A program made the position numbers and the translations under genes. The notes under the pieces are model-generated. The model ran no database searches and was not told where the DNA came from. It saw nothing but the letters and a program-made list of their open reading frames with translations. From positions 1 through 64,000 of the forward strand of contig NZ_AUII01000003.1 of the NCBI RefSeq assembly GCF_000423625.1: a DNA stretch of 64,000 nucleotides, read 5' to 3'. The first letter of the stretch is position 1. Every line of letters starts with the position of its first letter. Origin of the DNA: Pseudonocardia asaccharolytica DSM 44247 = NBRC 16224 (GTDB lineage: Bacteria; Actinomycetota; Actinomycetes; Mycobacteriales; Pseudonocardiaceae). Below, in pieces: positions 16,868-24,440 of this stretch.

Positions 16868-17534
16868 AGAAGACCGCACCTCGCGACCCAGCCGTGTCGT
16901 CGTCCTGGGCCTCGGCCGCTTCGGCGCCTCCCTTGCCCAGGAACTCGTGCGCCGCGGCTCCGAGGTCCTCGCTGTCGACAGCAACCCCGTCCTGGTGCAG
17001 AAGTACGCCGACGAGCTCACCCACGCCGCCGTCGCGGACACCACCGATGAGGAAGCCCTTCGCCAGCTCGACGTCCCCGACTACAAGCGCGCCGTGGTCG
17101 GCATCGGCACCGACCTCGAAGCCAGTATCCTGACCACTGCCGTGCTGGTCGATCTCGGCGTCCCCCAGATCTGGGCCAAGGCCACGAGCCGCCAACACGG
17201 CCGCATCCTCGAACGCGTCGGCGCCCACCACGTCGTGCTGCCCGAACACGAGATGGGCGAACGCGTCGCGCACCTCGTCACCGGCCGCATGATCGACTAC
17301 ATCAAGTTCGAAGATGACTTCGCCATGGTCAAGACCGCCGCGCCCCGCGAGATCGTCGGGCGGACACTGGCCGACAGCGGCGTGCGCAGCCGCCACGGGA
17401 TCACCGTCGTCGGCATCAAGCGCCTCGGGCAACCCTTCACCTACGCCACCGAGGAGACCGTCATCCAGCCCGGTGACCTCCTTATCGTCTCCGGCCGCAT
17501 CCATCAGGTCGAGGCCTTCGCCGACCGCGTCTGA
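16860..17534 (+). CDS. ktrA: KtrA/TrkA-type potassium channel gating protein
   Basis: 224 residues. The RCK_N Rossmann fold begins VVVLGLGRFGASLAQEL (glycines near 17, 19 and 22), with the acidic residue at the end of strand 2 in VLAVDSNP for ribose binding. RCK_C follows (REIVGRTLADSGVRSRHGIT to IQPGDLLIVSGR). It forms an octameric cytosolic ring that gates KtrB in response to ATP/ADP or NAD(H), and often c-di-AMP. The start is TTG at 16860, inside the end of ktrB, implying coupled translation. Confidence 0.9.
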   Translation: MAREDRTSRPSRVVVLGLGRFGASLAQELVRRGSEVLAVDSNPVLVQKYADELTHAAVADTTDEEALRQLDVPDYKRAVVGIGTDLEASILTTAVLVDLGVPQIWAKATSRQHGRILERVGAHHVVLPEHEMGERVAHLVTGRMIDYIKFEDDFAMVKTAAPREIVGRTLADSGVRSRHGITVVGIKRLGQPFTYATEETVIQPGDLLIVSGRIHQVEAFADRV

Positions 17535-17641
17535 CGCGAGCCTGGAAGCCGCGCGTCGCTCACCGTTGACGGACGTCCGGATTGTCAGGAGACGTACGCT
17601 CCCGAACAGCAGCCCGTCCGGCCCGTTCGCGGCCGCCTGGC

Positions 17642-17782
17642 CGGATCTTCGAGAGGTGGGACTCAGAGGAGCAGCTCGCCGCATGGCGCGCTGTATCACC
17701 GGCCCCGGCGGGTGCGATTCCAGGCATCGTTCGTGATGAGGTTCAGAAGCACCAGATCAGCTCGTCCGGCCCGCCGTTCTGA
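17642..17782 (+). pseudogene. Antibiotic-biosynthesis-monooxygenase-like C-terminal remnant
   Basis: A short frame reads IFERWDSEEQLAAWRA and ends KHQISSSGPPF before a stop. This resembles the last strand and helix of ABM/YgiN-type small monooxygenases (F-E-x-W-x-S-x-E-x-L-x-x-W-R). The N-terminal half is missing and no plausible start exists. It is probably a truncated gene in a decayed stretch. The assignment rests on one short motif. Confidence 0.35.
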
Positions 17783-17822
17783 CACCAACGTCGCCGTCGC
17801 CCGCGGGTGGGGCGCAGGGCCG

Positions 17823-18434
17823 TCACCCGCGGGCGATGCGGAACCCCACGTCGTCGACGCGGAATGTCGGGTGGCTGCGCCGGCGCACGGAGGCGCGGCA
17901 GCTCCAGTGCTCGTCGAACCAGCCGCCGCCGCGCAGAACGCGGTAGGTGCCGTAGACCTCGGGGTCGTAGAGGTCCCAGCACCATTCCCAGACGTTGCCC
18001 AGCGTGTCGTGCAGCCCCCAGGCGTTGGGCTGCTTGGTGCCCACCTCGCGAATCCGCTCGTCGGAGTTGCCGCGGTGCCAGGCGACCTCGTCGAGCGGCC
18101 CGTAGCGCGGGCCGGTCATCCCGGCACGGCAGGCGTACTCCCATTCGGCCTCGGTGGGCAGCCGGTACCCATCGGCGGTGGTGTCCCATTCGATCTCGTC
18201 ACCGCGCACGTGGTAGGCCGGGGTGCGGCCGGTGCGCTCGGACAGGACGTTGCAGTACCGGATCGCATCCCACCACGACACGCCCTCGACGGGCAGTCGC
18301 GTTCCATGCGCCGCGCCGGGCCATTCGCCGGTGATCTCGGCGTACTCGTCCTGGGTGACGGGGTGGACTGCCATGTGGTATGCGGCGAGATCGACCTGCC
18401 AGCTCCGGCGGGTTCTGCGGTCCGACAGGATCAC
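17823..18434 (-). CDS. SUMF1/formylglycine-generating-enzyme-like protein
   Basis: 203 residues covering the FGE-sulfatase fold: AYHMAVHPVTQDEYAEI, then LPVEGVSWWDAIRYCNVLSE, GYRLPTEAEWEYACRAG, NAWGLHDTLGNVWEWCWD, RVLRGGGWFD and the end DVGFRIARG. Family members oxidise a sulfatase cysteine to formylglycine, or act as iron enzymes in thiohistidine (ovothiol/ergothioneine-type) pathways, or bind sugars. At 203 residues it is shorter than canonical FGE (~280-300) and the two copper-binding cysteines of FGE are not evident. No sulfatase gene lies nearby. The substrate is unknown. Confidence 0.8.
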   Translation of the reverse strand: MILSDRRTRRSWQVDLAAYHMAVHPVTQDEYAEITGEWPGAAHGTRLPVEGVSWWDAIRYCNVLSERTGRTPAYHVRGDEIEWDTTADGYRLPTEAEWEYACRAGMTGPRYGPLDEVAWHRGNSDERIREVGTKQPNAWGLHDTLGNVWEWCWDLYDPEVYGTYRVLRGGGWFDEHWSCRASVRRRSHPTFRVDDVGFRIARG

Positions 18435-18549
18435 CCGGCCGGCACGGCGATCGTCTCGGGTGCAGCGCTCGTTCCCATGGCCCGGCCGACACTACCCAGC
18501 CGTGGCCGAGCCGGCGGTTCCCTCGGTAGCAACCCGCGGCGGTCAGCGC

Positions 18550-18818
18550 TGGCAGAACACGGCTTTCGCGATCTGGTGGCGAGGACGAGGCGGCGGCGGT
18601 CGACCGCGTCGATGAGGGTCCCGCCGAGCAGTCCCACCGCGATCGCCGGGACCGCCATCGCGAGGCCGATCCCGCCCACCGCCAGCGACGACCCGGTGAG
18701 GGTGTAGATCTGCAGGGCCACGGCGAAAGTACGTCATCTGCCCGCCGATCGCGGACAGCCCGGTACCGGCCCACAGCCGGCGGAAGCCCGGCGAGACCCG
18801 CAGCGGGCGGATATCCAT
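18550..18818 (-). pseudogene. MFS transporter N-terminal fragment, frameshifted
   Basis: From the ATG at 18818 the frame reads MDIRPLRVSPGFRRLWAGTG then LSAIGGQMT, the start of EntS-like exporters. Near 18725 the frame shifts and continues as ALQIYTLTGSSLAVGGIGLA to LGGTLIDAVDRRRLVLATR, the first two to three membrane segments. After about 18560 nothing recognisable remains, so roughly 300 residues are lost. It is a clear relic. Confidence 0.7.
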
Positions 18819-19128
18819 CAGGAGGCGTCTGCCGCCCACGTCATCCCCCCTGAGCCAACGCGGCGCGGAATGGAGCAACGGCGGGGTCATCGGACATCGC
18901 GGCCGTGTCGGCTATCCGTTGACGGAACGCCCGGCGCGTCAGCGCGTCGTCCAGAGCCTCCACAAGGCGGCTGAGCGGGAACGGCAGCTCAGCATCGAGC
19001 GCGGTGGCGGCCGCTGCGGATCGCGGCGACCGGTGCCGCGGAGCCGTTGGTCGACCCGGATAGGGTTTGGATACGGCGCTGATCGGGGCGCGGAGGCGTC
19101 GGTTGGTCCCCGCTGTCCAGGGAGGGAC

Positions 19129-19452
19129 ATGGTCTGGGTATTCCTGGCCGGCGCGATTGCGTCGGAGGTTTGCGCGACGATCAGCCTCAAGCTGTCCGAG
19201 GGCTTCACCAAGCTGGTTCCGTCGATCATCGTGATCGTCGGTTATGTGCTGGCGTTCCTCCTGCTGGCCCAGGTGCTGAAGCTCGGGCTTGCCGTCGGCG
19301 TGGCCTATGCGATCTGGGCGGCGGTCGGGGTGACGCTCGTCGCCCTGGTCGGCGCCCTGTTCCTCGGTGAGCGGCTGACCTGGGTGCAGGTCGGCGGGCT
19401 CGCGGCCGTCGTCATCGGCGTGGTGATGCTCGAGGCCGGCGGGGCGAGATAG
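19129..19452 (+). CDS. Small multidrug resistance (SMR) family transporter
   Basis: 107 residues with four membrane segments, the standard SMR length. The membrane-embedded glutamate is in the first segment (FLAGAIASEVCATISLKLS, Glu near residue 13). The SMR signature continues with GLAVGVAYAIWAAVGVTLVA and LGERLTWVQVGGLAAVVIG. SMR dimers exchange protons for lipophilic cations or, in the Gdx subtype, guanidinium. A GGGAGGGA ribosome-binding site precedes the ATG. The 310 nt upstream hold no gene and no guanidine riboswitch that I could recognise. Flanking genes are broken. Confidence 0.9.
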   Translation: MVWVFLAGAIASEVCATISLKLSEGFTKLVPSIIVIVGYVLAFLLLAQVLKLGLAVGVAYAIWAAVGVTLVALVGALFLGERLTWVQVGGLAAVVIGVVMLEAGGAR

Positions 19453-19555
19453 CGCGTCTCGCGGATCATCCCGTCCACGACGGGGAACCCGTCCACAAAC
19501 GGGATTGTGGTGATCTACAGAGCGTTTCGATCACCACAGGTTCGTTCTCGACGAT

Positions 19556-20046
19556 CTACGGCACGAAGGTGATCACCGGCTCCACCCGGACGGGGGTCGC
19601 GAGGCTGTTGGCGATGAAGCACTCCGGTGCGCGACCTCGACGAGATGGCGCACCCGGTCCTCGGTCGGCCCTTCGGCGACGAAGATGTGCGGACGCAGAA
19701 CGATCTCGGCGAGCCGGATCGGCTTCTCGCTCTCCGGCATCGACGCCTCCGCCTCGTCGCGGTAGTCGCGGACGTCCAGCCGGGCGCGGGCGGCGACCGC
19801 GAGGAACGACAGCAGCTGACACGACGAGGCCGCGAGCAGGACGAGCTGCTCGGGGTTGAGCAGCCCGGCGTCGCCGCCGAACGCGGGGTCGGCGCTCAGC
19901 CGCAGGTCGGCCTCGGCCGGTGGCGCCGCCCCGCTGTGCGCCCGGTCGTAGGTCCGATGGCCCCCGGCGGTCGACCCCGACCAGGTGGAGGTCGCGCGGT
20001 AGCGGTGCACGAGCGGGTCGATCCCAGTGACGTCGTTGTCGCTCAT
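19556..20046 (-). pseudogene. OsmC family protein with a frameshift
   Basis: The main frame runs from the ATG at 20046 through RYRATSTWSGSTAGGHRTYDR, the cysteine segment LLAASSCQLLSFLAVAARAR and IVLRPHIFV. After VRHLVEVAH one G is missing near 19621. The family ending ECFIANSLATPVRVEP is found in the next frame and stops at 19556. OsmC/Ohr proteins reduce organic hydroperoxides with two cysteines (ASSCQ and ECFIANS); here the shift separates them. A TAGCGT box 7 nt before the ATG suggests a leaderless start. It is either a real lesion or a sequencing error. Confidence 0.78.
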
Positions 20047-20122
20047 GGCCGCGACGCTAACGTCGAACGGGATCCCGGGGACGCCCTCGGTCGGCGTCGC
20101 CCGTCGGCGGTACCCTTCCGTT

Positions 20123-20542
20123 GTGACGGGCGACCGTCCGCTGTGGTTGGGTGTGCTGGTCTACGTCTCGATCACAGTGGTGCCGACGATTCTGTTCTGG
20201 GCGGCCCTGCGCGTGCCGTCCGTCGTCGCTGCGTGGCGGCTCCGGCGCGCTCCCGCCCCGGCCGGACCGCCCCTGGAATCGCTCGTCGCCGATCTGCGCA
20301 GGCTGCGGCGGGAGCTGCGTGGCTCGCGGCAGCGCACCCGGTTGCGCCGGATCGCCCTGCGGTCCGCCTACGACGATGTGCTCGCCGACGTCTGCCAGGC
20401 GGTCGGCGTCGATGCCGGCCCGCTGGCCGCGACGGCCGAGACGAGCAGCGAGCGGGCGTTCGCGCGGCTGCTGGCGGAGGCCGGGGTCGAGGCCGCCGGG
20501 ATCGCGCTCGACCCACCGGGGAGCGGCCGTGCGGTCGCGTGA
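20123..20542 (+). CDS. Hypothetical single-pass membrane protein
   Basis: 139 residues from a GTG at 20123. TACCCT at 20111-20116, 6 nt before the GTG, suggests leaderless transcription. One membrane segment (residues about 8-28, LGVLVYVSITVVPTILFWAAL) is followed by a charged cytosolic region. That region reads LVADLRRLRRELRGSRQRTR then RSAYDDVLADVCQAVGV, mostly helical. I do not recognise the family. It is in the same direction as the Bax inhibitor-like gene, with a hairpin between them. Confidence 0.65.
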   Translation: MTGDRPLWLGVLVYVSITVVPTILFWAALRVPSVVAAWRLRRAPAPAGPPLESLVADLRRLRRELRGSRQRTRLRRIALRSAYDDVLADVCQAVGVDAGPLAATAETSSERAFARLLAEAGVEAAGIALDPPGSGRAVA

Positions 20543-20581
20543 GACCGTGCGGCGCCGGGCCGCTCTGCCGAGCCGGACGGT

Positions 20582-20605
20582 GAGGGTAAAGTCTGCTTTA
20601 CCCTC
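20582..20605 (+). terminator. Short perfect hairpin between two membrane-protein genes
   Basis: GAGGGTAAAG-TCTG-CTTTACCCTC is a perfect 10-bp stem with a 4-nt loop. No T-run follows. It could attenuate or end transcription from the upstream gene, or act as an operator for the gene at 20676. Confidence 0.5.
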
Positions 20606-20675
20606 GCGGGAACCTTCCGCGCCATCCCCGCGTTGAACAGCATGGACGCCCACCCGCGCTCTCAGGAGGATCCAG

Positions 20676-21485
20676 GTGCGAACCAGTAGCAACCCGGCGT
20701 TCCGCAACCTGCCCGGCGGGCAGGGCGGATACGCCACATTCGGCCGCCAGGGCGGCATGATGGGTGGGGCCACCGCCTATGCCGATGCCCACGCCTCGCA
20801 GGTCGAATACGGGCGCGCCGGCACTGGCGAGCGTCCGCTGACCATCGACGACGTCGTCACCAAGACCGCGATCAGCGCCGGCGTCGCGATCGTGGCCGGG
20901 GCTCTGACCGCACTCGCCGGGCCCGCACTCGCATGGATCGCGCTGCCTGCGTTCATCGTCGGCTTCGTCATCTCGCTGATCGTCATCTTCAAGCAGAGCA
21001 GCAACCCCGCGCTCGTACTGACCTACTCCGCCGCGATGGGCGTCGCGCTCGGCGGGATCGCCGGGGTGCTCAACGGTTACTTCCCCGGCATCGCCTTCCA
21101 GGCCCTGATCGGCACGGCCGGGGTGTTCGTCGGCATGCTCGTCGTATACAAGACGGGCGCCGTCCGCGTCACGCCGCGGTTCACCAAGTGGCTGATGGGC
21201 GCCATGATCGGCGTCGTCGTGCTGATGGTGGCGAACCTGATCGGCAACCTGTTCGGCGCCGACCTCGGGCTCCGCAGCGGCGGTCCGTTGGCGATCATCT
21301 TCAGCCTGGTCGTCATCGGGGTGGCCGCGTTCAGCCTGCTGCTCGACTTCGACATGGCCGACAAGGCGATCCGCGCCGGTGCCCCGGCGAAGTTCGCCTG
21401 GTACATCGCCTTCGGCCTGATGACCACCCTGGTCTGGCTGTACATCGAGATCCTGCGCCTGTTGTCCTACCTGCGGCAGGATTAG
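20676..21485 (+). CDS. Bax inhibitor-1/YccA family membrane protein
   Basis: 269 residues. A soluble Gly-rich N-terminus (NPAFRNLPGGQGGYATFGRQ) is followed by seven hydrophobic segments between about 65 and 265. The acidic C-terminal half-helix LLLDFDMADKAIRAGAPAKF is typical of actinobacterial YccA/BI-1 proteins, where paired aspartates act as a pH-gated calcium-leak latch. It has a strong AGGAGGA ribosome-binding site before a GTG start. It is followed by a strong terminator and the convergent thiolase gene. The physiological role is unknown. Confidence 0.85.
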   Translation: MRTSSNPAFRNLPGGQGGYATFGRQGGMMGGATAYADAHASQVEYGRAGTGERPLTIDDVVTKTAISAGVAIVAGALTALAGPALAWIALPAFIVGFVISLIVIFKQSSNPALVLTYSAAMGVALGGIAGVLNGYFPGIAFQALIGTAGVFVGMLVVYKTGAVRVTPRFTKWLMGAMIGVVVLMVANLIGNLFGADLGLRSGGPLAIIFSLVVIGVAAFSLLLDFDMADKAIRAGAPAKFAWYIAFGLMTTLVWLYIEILRLLSYLRQD

Positions 21486-21525
21486 CACGGGCACGGCCGG
21501 GTGATCCCCCCTCCCCGGCCGTCGG

Positions 21526-21575
21526 CGCCGCGGACGCCGCTCTCCCGAGCGGACGTCCGCGGCGTTCGTTGTTTT
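21526..21575 (+). terminator. Strong intrinsic terminator
   Basis: An 11-bp GC-rich stem, CGCCGCGGACG (21526-21536) with CGTCCGCGGCG (21554-21564), has further pairing inside (CCGCT/AGCGG). It is followed by TTCGTTGTTTT. It ends the Bax inhibitor-like gene before the convergent thiolase. Confidence 0.8.
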
Positions 21576-21581
21576 CTGGGG

Positions 21582-22811
21582 TCAGCTGAGCCGTTCGATG
21601 ACCATGGCCATGCCCTGCCCGCCGCCGACGCACATCGTCTCCAGACCGATCTGCTTGTCGTGGGTGCGCAGGCCGTTGATCAACGTGGTGGTGATCCGGG
21701 CACCGGTCATCCCGAACGGGTGGCCCAGCGCGATCGCCCCACCGTTGACGTTGAGCGTGCCGGGGTCGAACGGGTCGATGCCCAGCTCGCGGGCCGAGGG
21801 CAGGACCTGCGCGGCGAACGCCTCGTTGATCTCGACGAGGTCGATGTCGTCAATGGTCATCCCGGCCCGGGCCAGCGCCTGCCGCGAGGCCGCCACCGGG
21901 CCGAGGCCCATGATCTCCGGGGAGAGCGCGGAGACACCGGTCGACACCACCCTGGCGAGCGGGGTGATACCCAGCTCGCGCGCCTTGGTGTCGGACATGA
22001 CCACGAGGGCGGCGGCGCCGTCGTTGAGCGGGCAGCAGTTGCCCGCGGTGACCCGGCCGTCCGGGCGGAACACCGGTTTGAGCCGGCTGACCGCCTCATA
22101 GGTCACGCCGGCCCGGGGGCCGTCGTCGCGCGAGACGACCGTCCCGTCCGGGAGGGTGACCGGGGTGATCTCGCGGGCGAAGAACCCGTCGGCGATGGCC
22201 TTCTCGGCGAGGTTCTGCGAACGGACGCCGAACTGGTCCATGTCCTCCCGGGTGACGCCCTTGAGCAGCGCGAGGTTCTCCGCGGTCTGGCCCATGGCGA
22301 TGTAGATATCGGGCAGCTGCCCGCCGGTGCGCGGGTCGGCCCAGTTCCCCGCCCCGCCCGCGGCGGTCTCGGCGGTGCGGGCCTCGGCGTCGGCGAAGAG
22401 CGGGTTGTGGGTGTCGGGCAGGGAGTCGGAACTGCCCTTGGTGAACCGGGACACGGTCTCCACGCCCGCGGAGACGAACACGTCACCCTCGCCGGCCTTG
22501 ATCGCATGCAACGCCATCCGGGTGGTCTGCAGCGACGAGGAGCAGTAGCGGGTGATGGTGGTGCCGGGCAGGGCGTCGTAGCCGAGCAGCACGGCGACCA
22601 CACGGGCCATGTTGAACCCCTGCTCGCCGCCGGGTAGCCCACAGCCGAGCATCAGGTCGTCGATGTCGCCGGCGTCGAGCTGCGGAACCTGGTCGAGCGC
22701 GGCGCGGACGATCTGCACGGCCAGGTCGTCGGGGCGGATGCTGGTCAGCGAGCCCTTGAATGCGCGGCCAATCGGGGATCGGGCCGCAGCGACGATCACG
22801 GCTTCGGGCAT
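21582..22811 (-). CDS. Acetyl-CoA acetyltransferase / 3-ketoacyl-CoA thiolase
   Basis: 409 residues, a full-length thiolase. The nucleophilic cysteine is Cys90 in ITRYCSSSLQTTRMA. The other active-site blocks are EINEAFAAQ, NVNGGAIALGHPFGMTGAR and the second cysteine in LETMCVGGGQGMA. It carries out thiolytic cleavage in beta-oxidation or the reverse Claisen condensation of acetyl-CoA. Its place next to a Bax inhibitor-like protein and upstream of cbs matches FadA3 in mycobacteria as I recall it. The substrate chain length is not evident. Confidence 0.92.
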   Translation of the reverse strand: MPEAVIVAAARSPIGRAFKGSLTSIRPDDLAVQIVRAALDQVPQLDAGDIDDLMLGCGLPGGEQGFNMARVVAVLLGYDALPGTTITRYCSSSLQTTRMALHAIKAGEGDVFVSAGVETVSRFTKGSSDSLPDTHNPLFADAEARTAETAAGGAGNWADPRTGGQLPDIYIAMGQTAENLALLKGVTREDMDQFGVRSQNLAEKAIADGFFAREITPVTLPDGTVVSRDDGPRAGVTYEAVSRLKPVFRPDGRVTAGNCCPLNDGAAALVVMSDTKARELGITPLARVVSTGVSALSPEIMGLGPVAASRQALARAGMTIDDIDLVEINEAFAAQVLPSARELGIDPFDPGTLNVNGGAIALGHPFGMTGARITTTLINGLRTHDKQIGLETMCVGGGQGMAMVIERLS

Positions 22812-22917
22812 GAGCCTTCTCCTCCAAGCACAACAGACGTCGTCATGGTGACCCTACGTCCGGGGCGCGGCCTCCCGGGACGGCCTTCTGTCGGTGCCCT
22901 GGTCCAGGGTGAGCCGC

Positions 22918-23373
22918 ATGGCCACCTGGAAGGACGTCCACGAGGCAGCACCCGGGTTCGCGGCCCGGGTCCGGAAGATCTTCGACGCGCACAAGCACAA
23001 GACGATCGCCACGCTGCGGGCCGACGGTTCGCCCCGGATCAGCGGGATCGAGGCGGAGTTCGCCGACGGGGAGCTCACATTCGGCTCGATGCCCGGTGCC
23101 CGCAAGGGCGCCGACCTGCGCCGCGACCCCCGGTTCGCGTTGCACAGCGCATCGGTCGACCCGCCACAGGACGATCCGGCGGGCTGGCCGGGCGACGCCA
23201 AGATCTCCGGGCGGGCGGTCGGCACCGGGGAACTGTCCGGGGAGACGCCGGGTGACGCCTTCCGCGCCGAGATCGAGGAGGTCGTCTGCACCGGCCTGAA
23301 CGAGGCGGGCGACCGCCTCGTCATCGAGTTCTGGCGGCCAGGAGCCGGGCTCCGCCGAGTCGAGCGCACATAG
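22918..23373 (+). CDS. Pyridoxamine 5'-phosphate oxidase-like FMN/F420-binding protein
   Basis: 151 residues from the ATG at 22918. The split beta-barrel signature runs from KHKTIATLRADGSPRISGIE through LTFGSMPGARKGADLRRDPRFAL, where the Arg-rich turn binds flavin phosphate. In actinobacteria such small proteins often use FMN, heme or F420. The end VIEFWRPGAGLRRVERT is common among these stand-alone members. It lies between the thiolase (divergent) and the sigma factor (convergent). The substrate is unknown. Confidence 0.8.
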   Translation: MATWKDVHEAAPGFAARVRKIFDAHKHKTIATLRADGSPRISGIEAEFADGELTFGSMPGARKGADLRRDPRFALHSASVDPPQDDPAGWPGDAKISGRAVGTGELSGETPGDAFRAEIEEVVCTGLNEAGDRLVIEFWRPGAGLRRVERT

Positions 23374-23401
23374 GTCCGCGCCGCGCCCGCATGCCGCCAC
23401 G

Positions 23402-24085
23402 TCACCGCTCGCCGATCCACTGCCTCAGCTTGGTCAGCGCGCGGTGCTGCGCCACCCGGACCGCCCCCGGGCTCATCCCCACCACCTGCGCGGTCTCCTC
23501 CGCCGACAGTTGCAGCGCCAGGCGCAGCATGAGGATCTCCCGATGCGCCTCGGGCAGCCGGTCGAGCAGATGCGAGATGTGCCGAACGCCGTCCCCGTCC
23601 AAGGCCAGCGCCTCCGGGCCGGATCGATCGTCGATGCTCTCGGGCAGCTCATCGGCCGGCGTGCTCAGATCGCGGCGCGCCGCGCGGAACGCGTCGGAGA
23701 CCTTGTTCGAGGCGATCGCGTAGACGAACGCCATGAACGGCGTCGTGCCGAACCGGAACCGGGGTAGCGCCGCGCAGAGGGCCAGGCATACCTCCTGGGC
23801 GACGTCCTCCGGACCCTGCAGCCCGGCCCGGTAGCCGCCGAGGCGGGCCCGGCAGTAGCGCATCACCAGCGGATTCACGGCTGCGAGCAGCCGAGTGAGC
23901 GCGTCCTCGTCGCCCGTGACGGCGGCGCGGGCCAGCTGGTTGATCTCGGACCCGGGCTCGGCTGGCTGCGGCGCCGCCTGCCAGGGTGGCACTGCAGGTT
24001 CCGGATCCGCTGAGCTCCAACGGGCCTGGCCTGACCACCTGGGCGGACCCGATCCGGATTCGTCGCTCTCCCCGATCGGCTGCAC
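23402..24085 (-). CDS. ECF-type sigma factor of the SigD/ShbA group
   Basis: 227 residues. After a ~45-residue Pro/Ala-rich leader, region 2 reads LLAAVNPLVMRYCRARLG, GPEDVAQEVCLALCAAL and FMAFVYAIASNKVSDAFRA. Region 4 reads LLDRLPEAHREILMLRL and SAEETAQVVGMSPGAVRVAQHRAL. This matches the actinobacterial SigD (ShbA) family, which drives growth-related promoters, including that of the principal sigma factor in Streptomyces. No anti-sigma gene is adjacent. The 355 nt upstream may hold its control region. Confidence 0.87.
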   Translation of the reverse strand: MQPIGESDESGSGPPRWSGQARWSSADPEPAVPPWQAAPQPAEPGSEINQLARAAVTGDEDALTRLLAAVNPLVMRYCRARLGGYRAGLQGPEDVAQEVCLALCAALPRFRFGTTPFMAFVYAIASNKVSDAFRAARRDLSTPADELPESIDDRSGPEALALDGDGVRHISHLLDRLPEAHREILMLRLALQLSAEETAQVVGMSPGAVRVAQHRALTKLRQWIGER

Positions 24086-24440
24086 AGGCGGTTCCCCCCT
24101 CTCTGAACCTCAGGCAGCACGCACATCCATCGGGCTGGGCCGGACGTCCCCGCCCATCGACCCCTCTGCTGTATCGGCCGGGTGTCGCGAAGTGCGGATC
24201 TGGTTGGAGAGGCGGCAGGTGAGCGGGCGGGTGCACGGCCGTCCGCCGCGACGGTGTGATCTCCCCCGCCGGTGTCCCGCCGACCGGGCGCCGCCTTGGA
24301 CGGGTCGAACTCTAGCCCCTGCCCGACCCCGTCCAGCAACCCCAGGACGCGAGAACGGCCGGAAGTCGTACGGATTCACATCGGATGTCCACCTGGTGCC
24401 GCCCTGCCGGTGTCCGCCGGCCGGGTGCGACGATTGCGCC
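24086..24440. other. Long divergent intergenic region
   Basis: 355 nt between the divergent sigma factor and cystathionine beta-synthase genes. I see no coding sequence, RNA gene or obvious hairpin. It probably holds the two promoters. Confidence 0.5.

Noticed and set aside
18897-19128. Guanidine riboswitch upstream of the SMR transporter
   Set aside because: Neither the guanidine-I core nor paired ACGR-loop hairpins could be recognised.
9166-19621. Treating every frameshift as a real lesion
   Set aside because: Single-base shifts at 9166 (toxin) and 19621 (OsmC) could be sequencing errors, so I flag them as uncertain. The integrase and LuxR-type gene have several lesions plus truncation, and the MFS fragment has a shift plus loss of most of the gene; these are more safely called pseudogenes.
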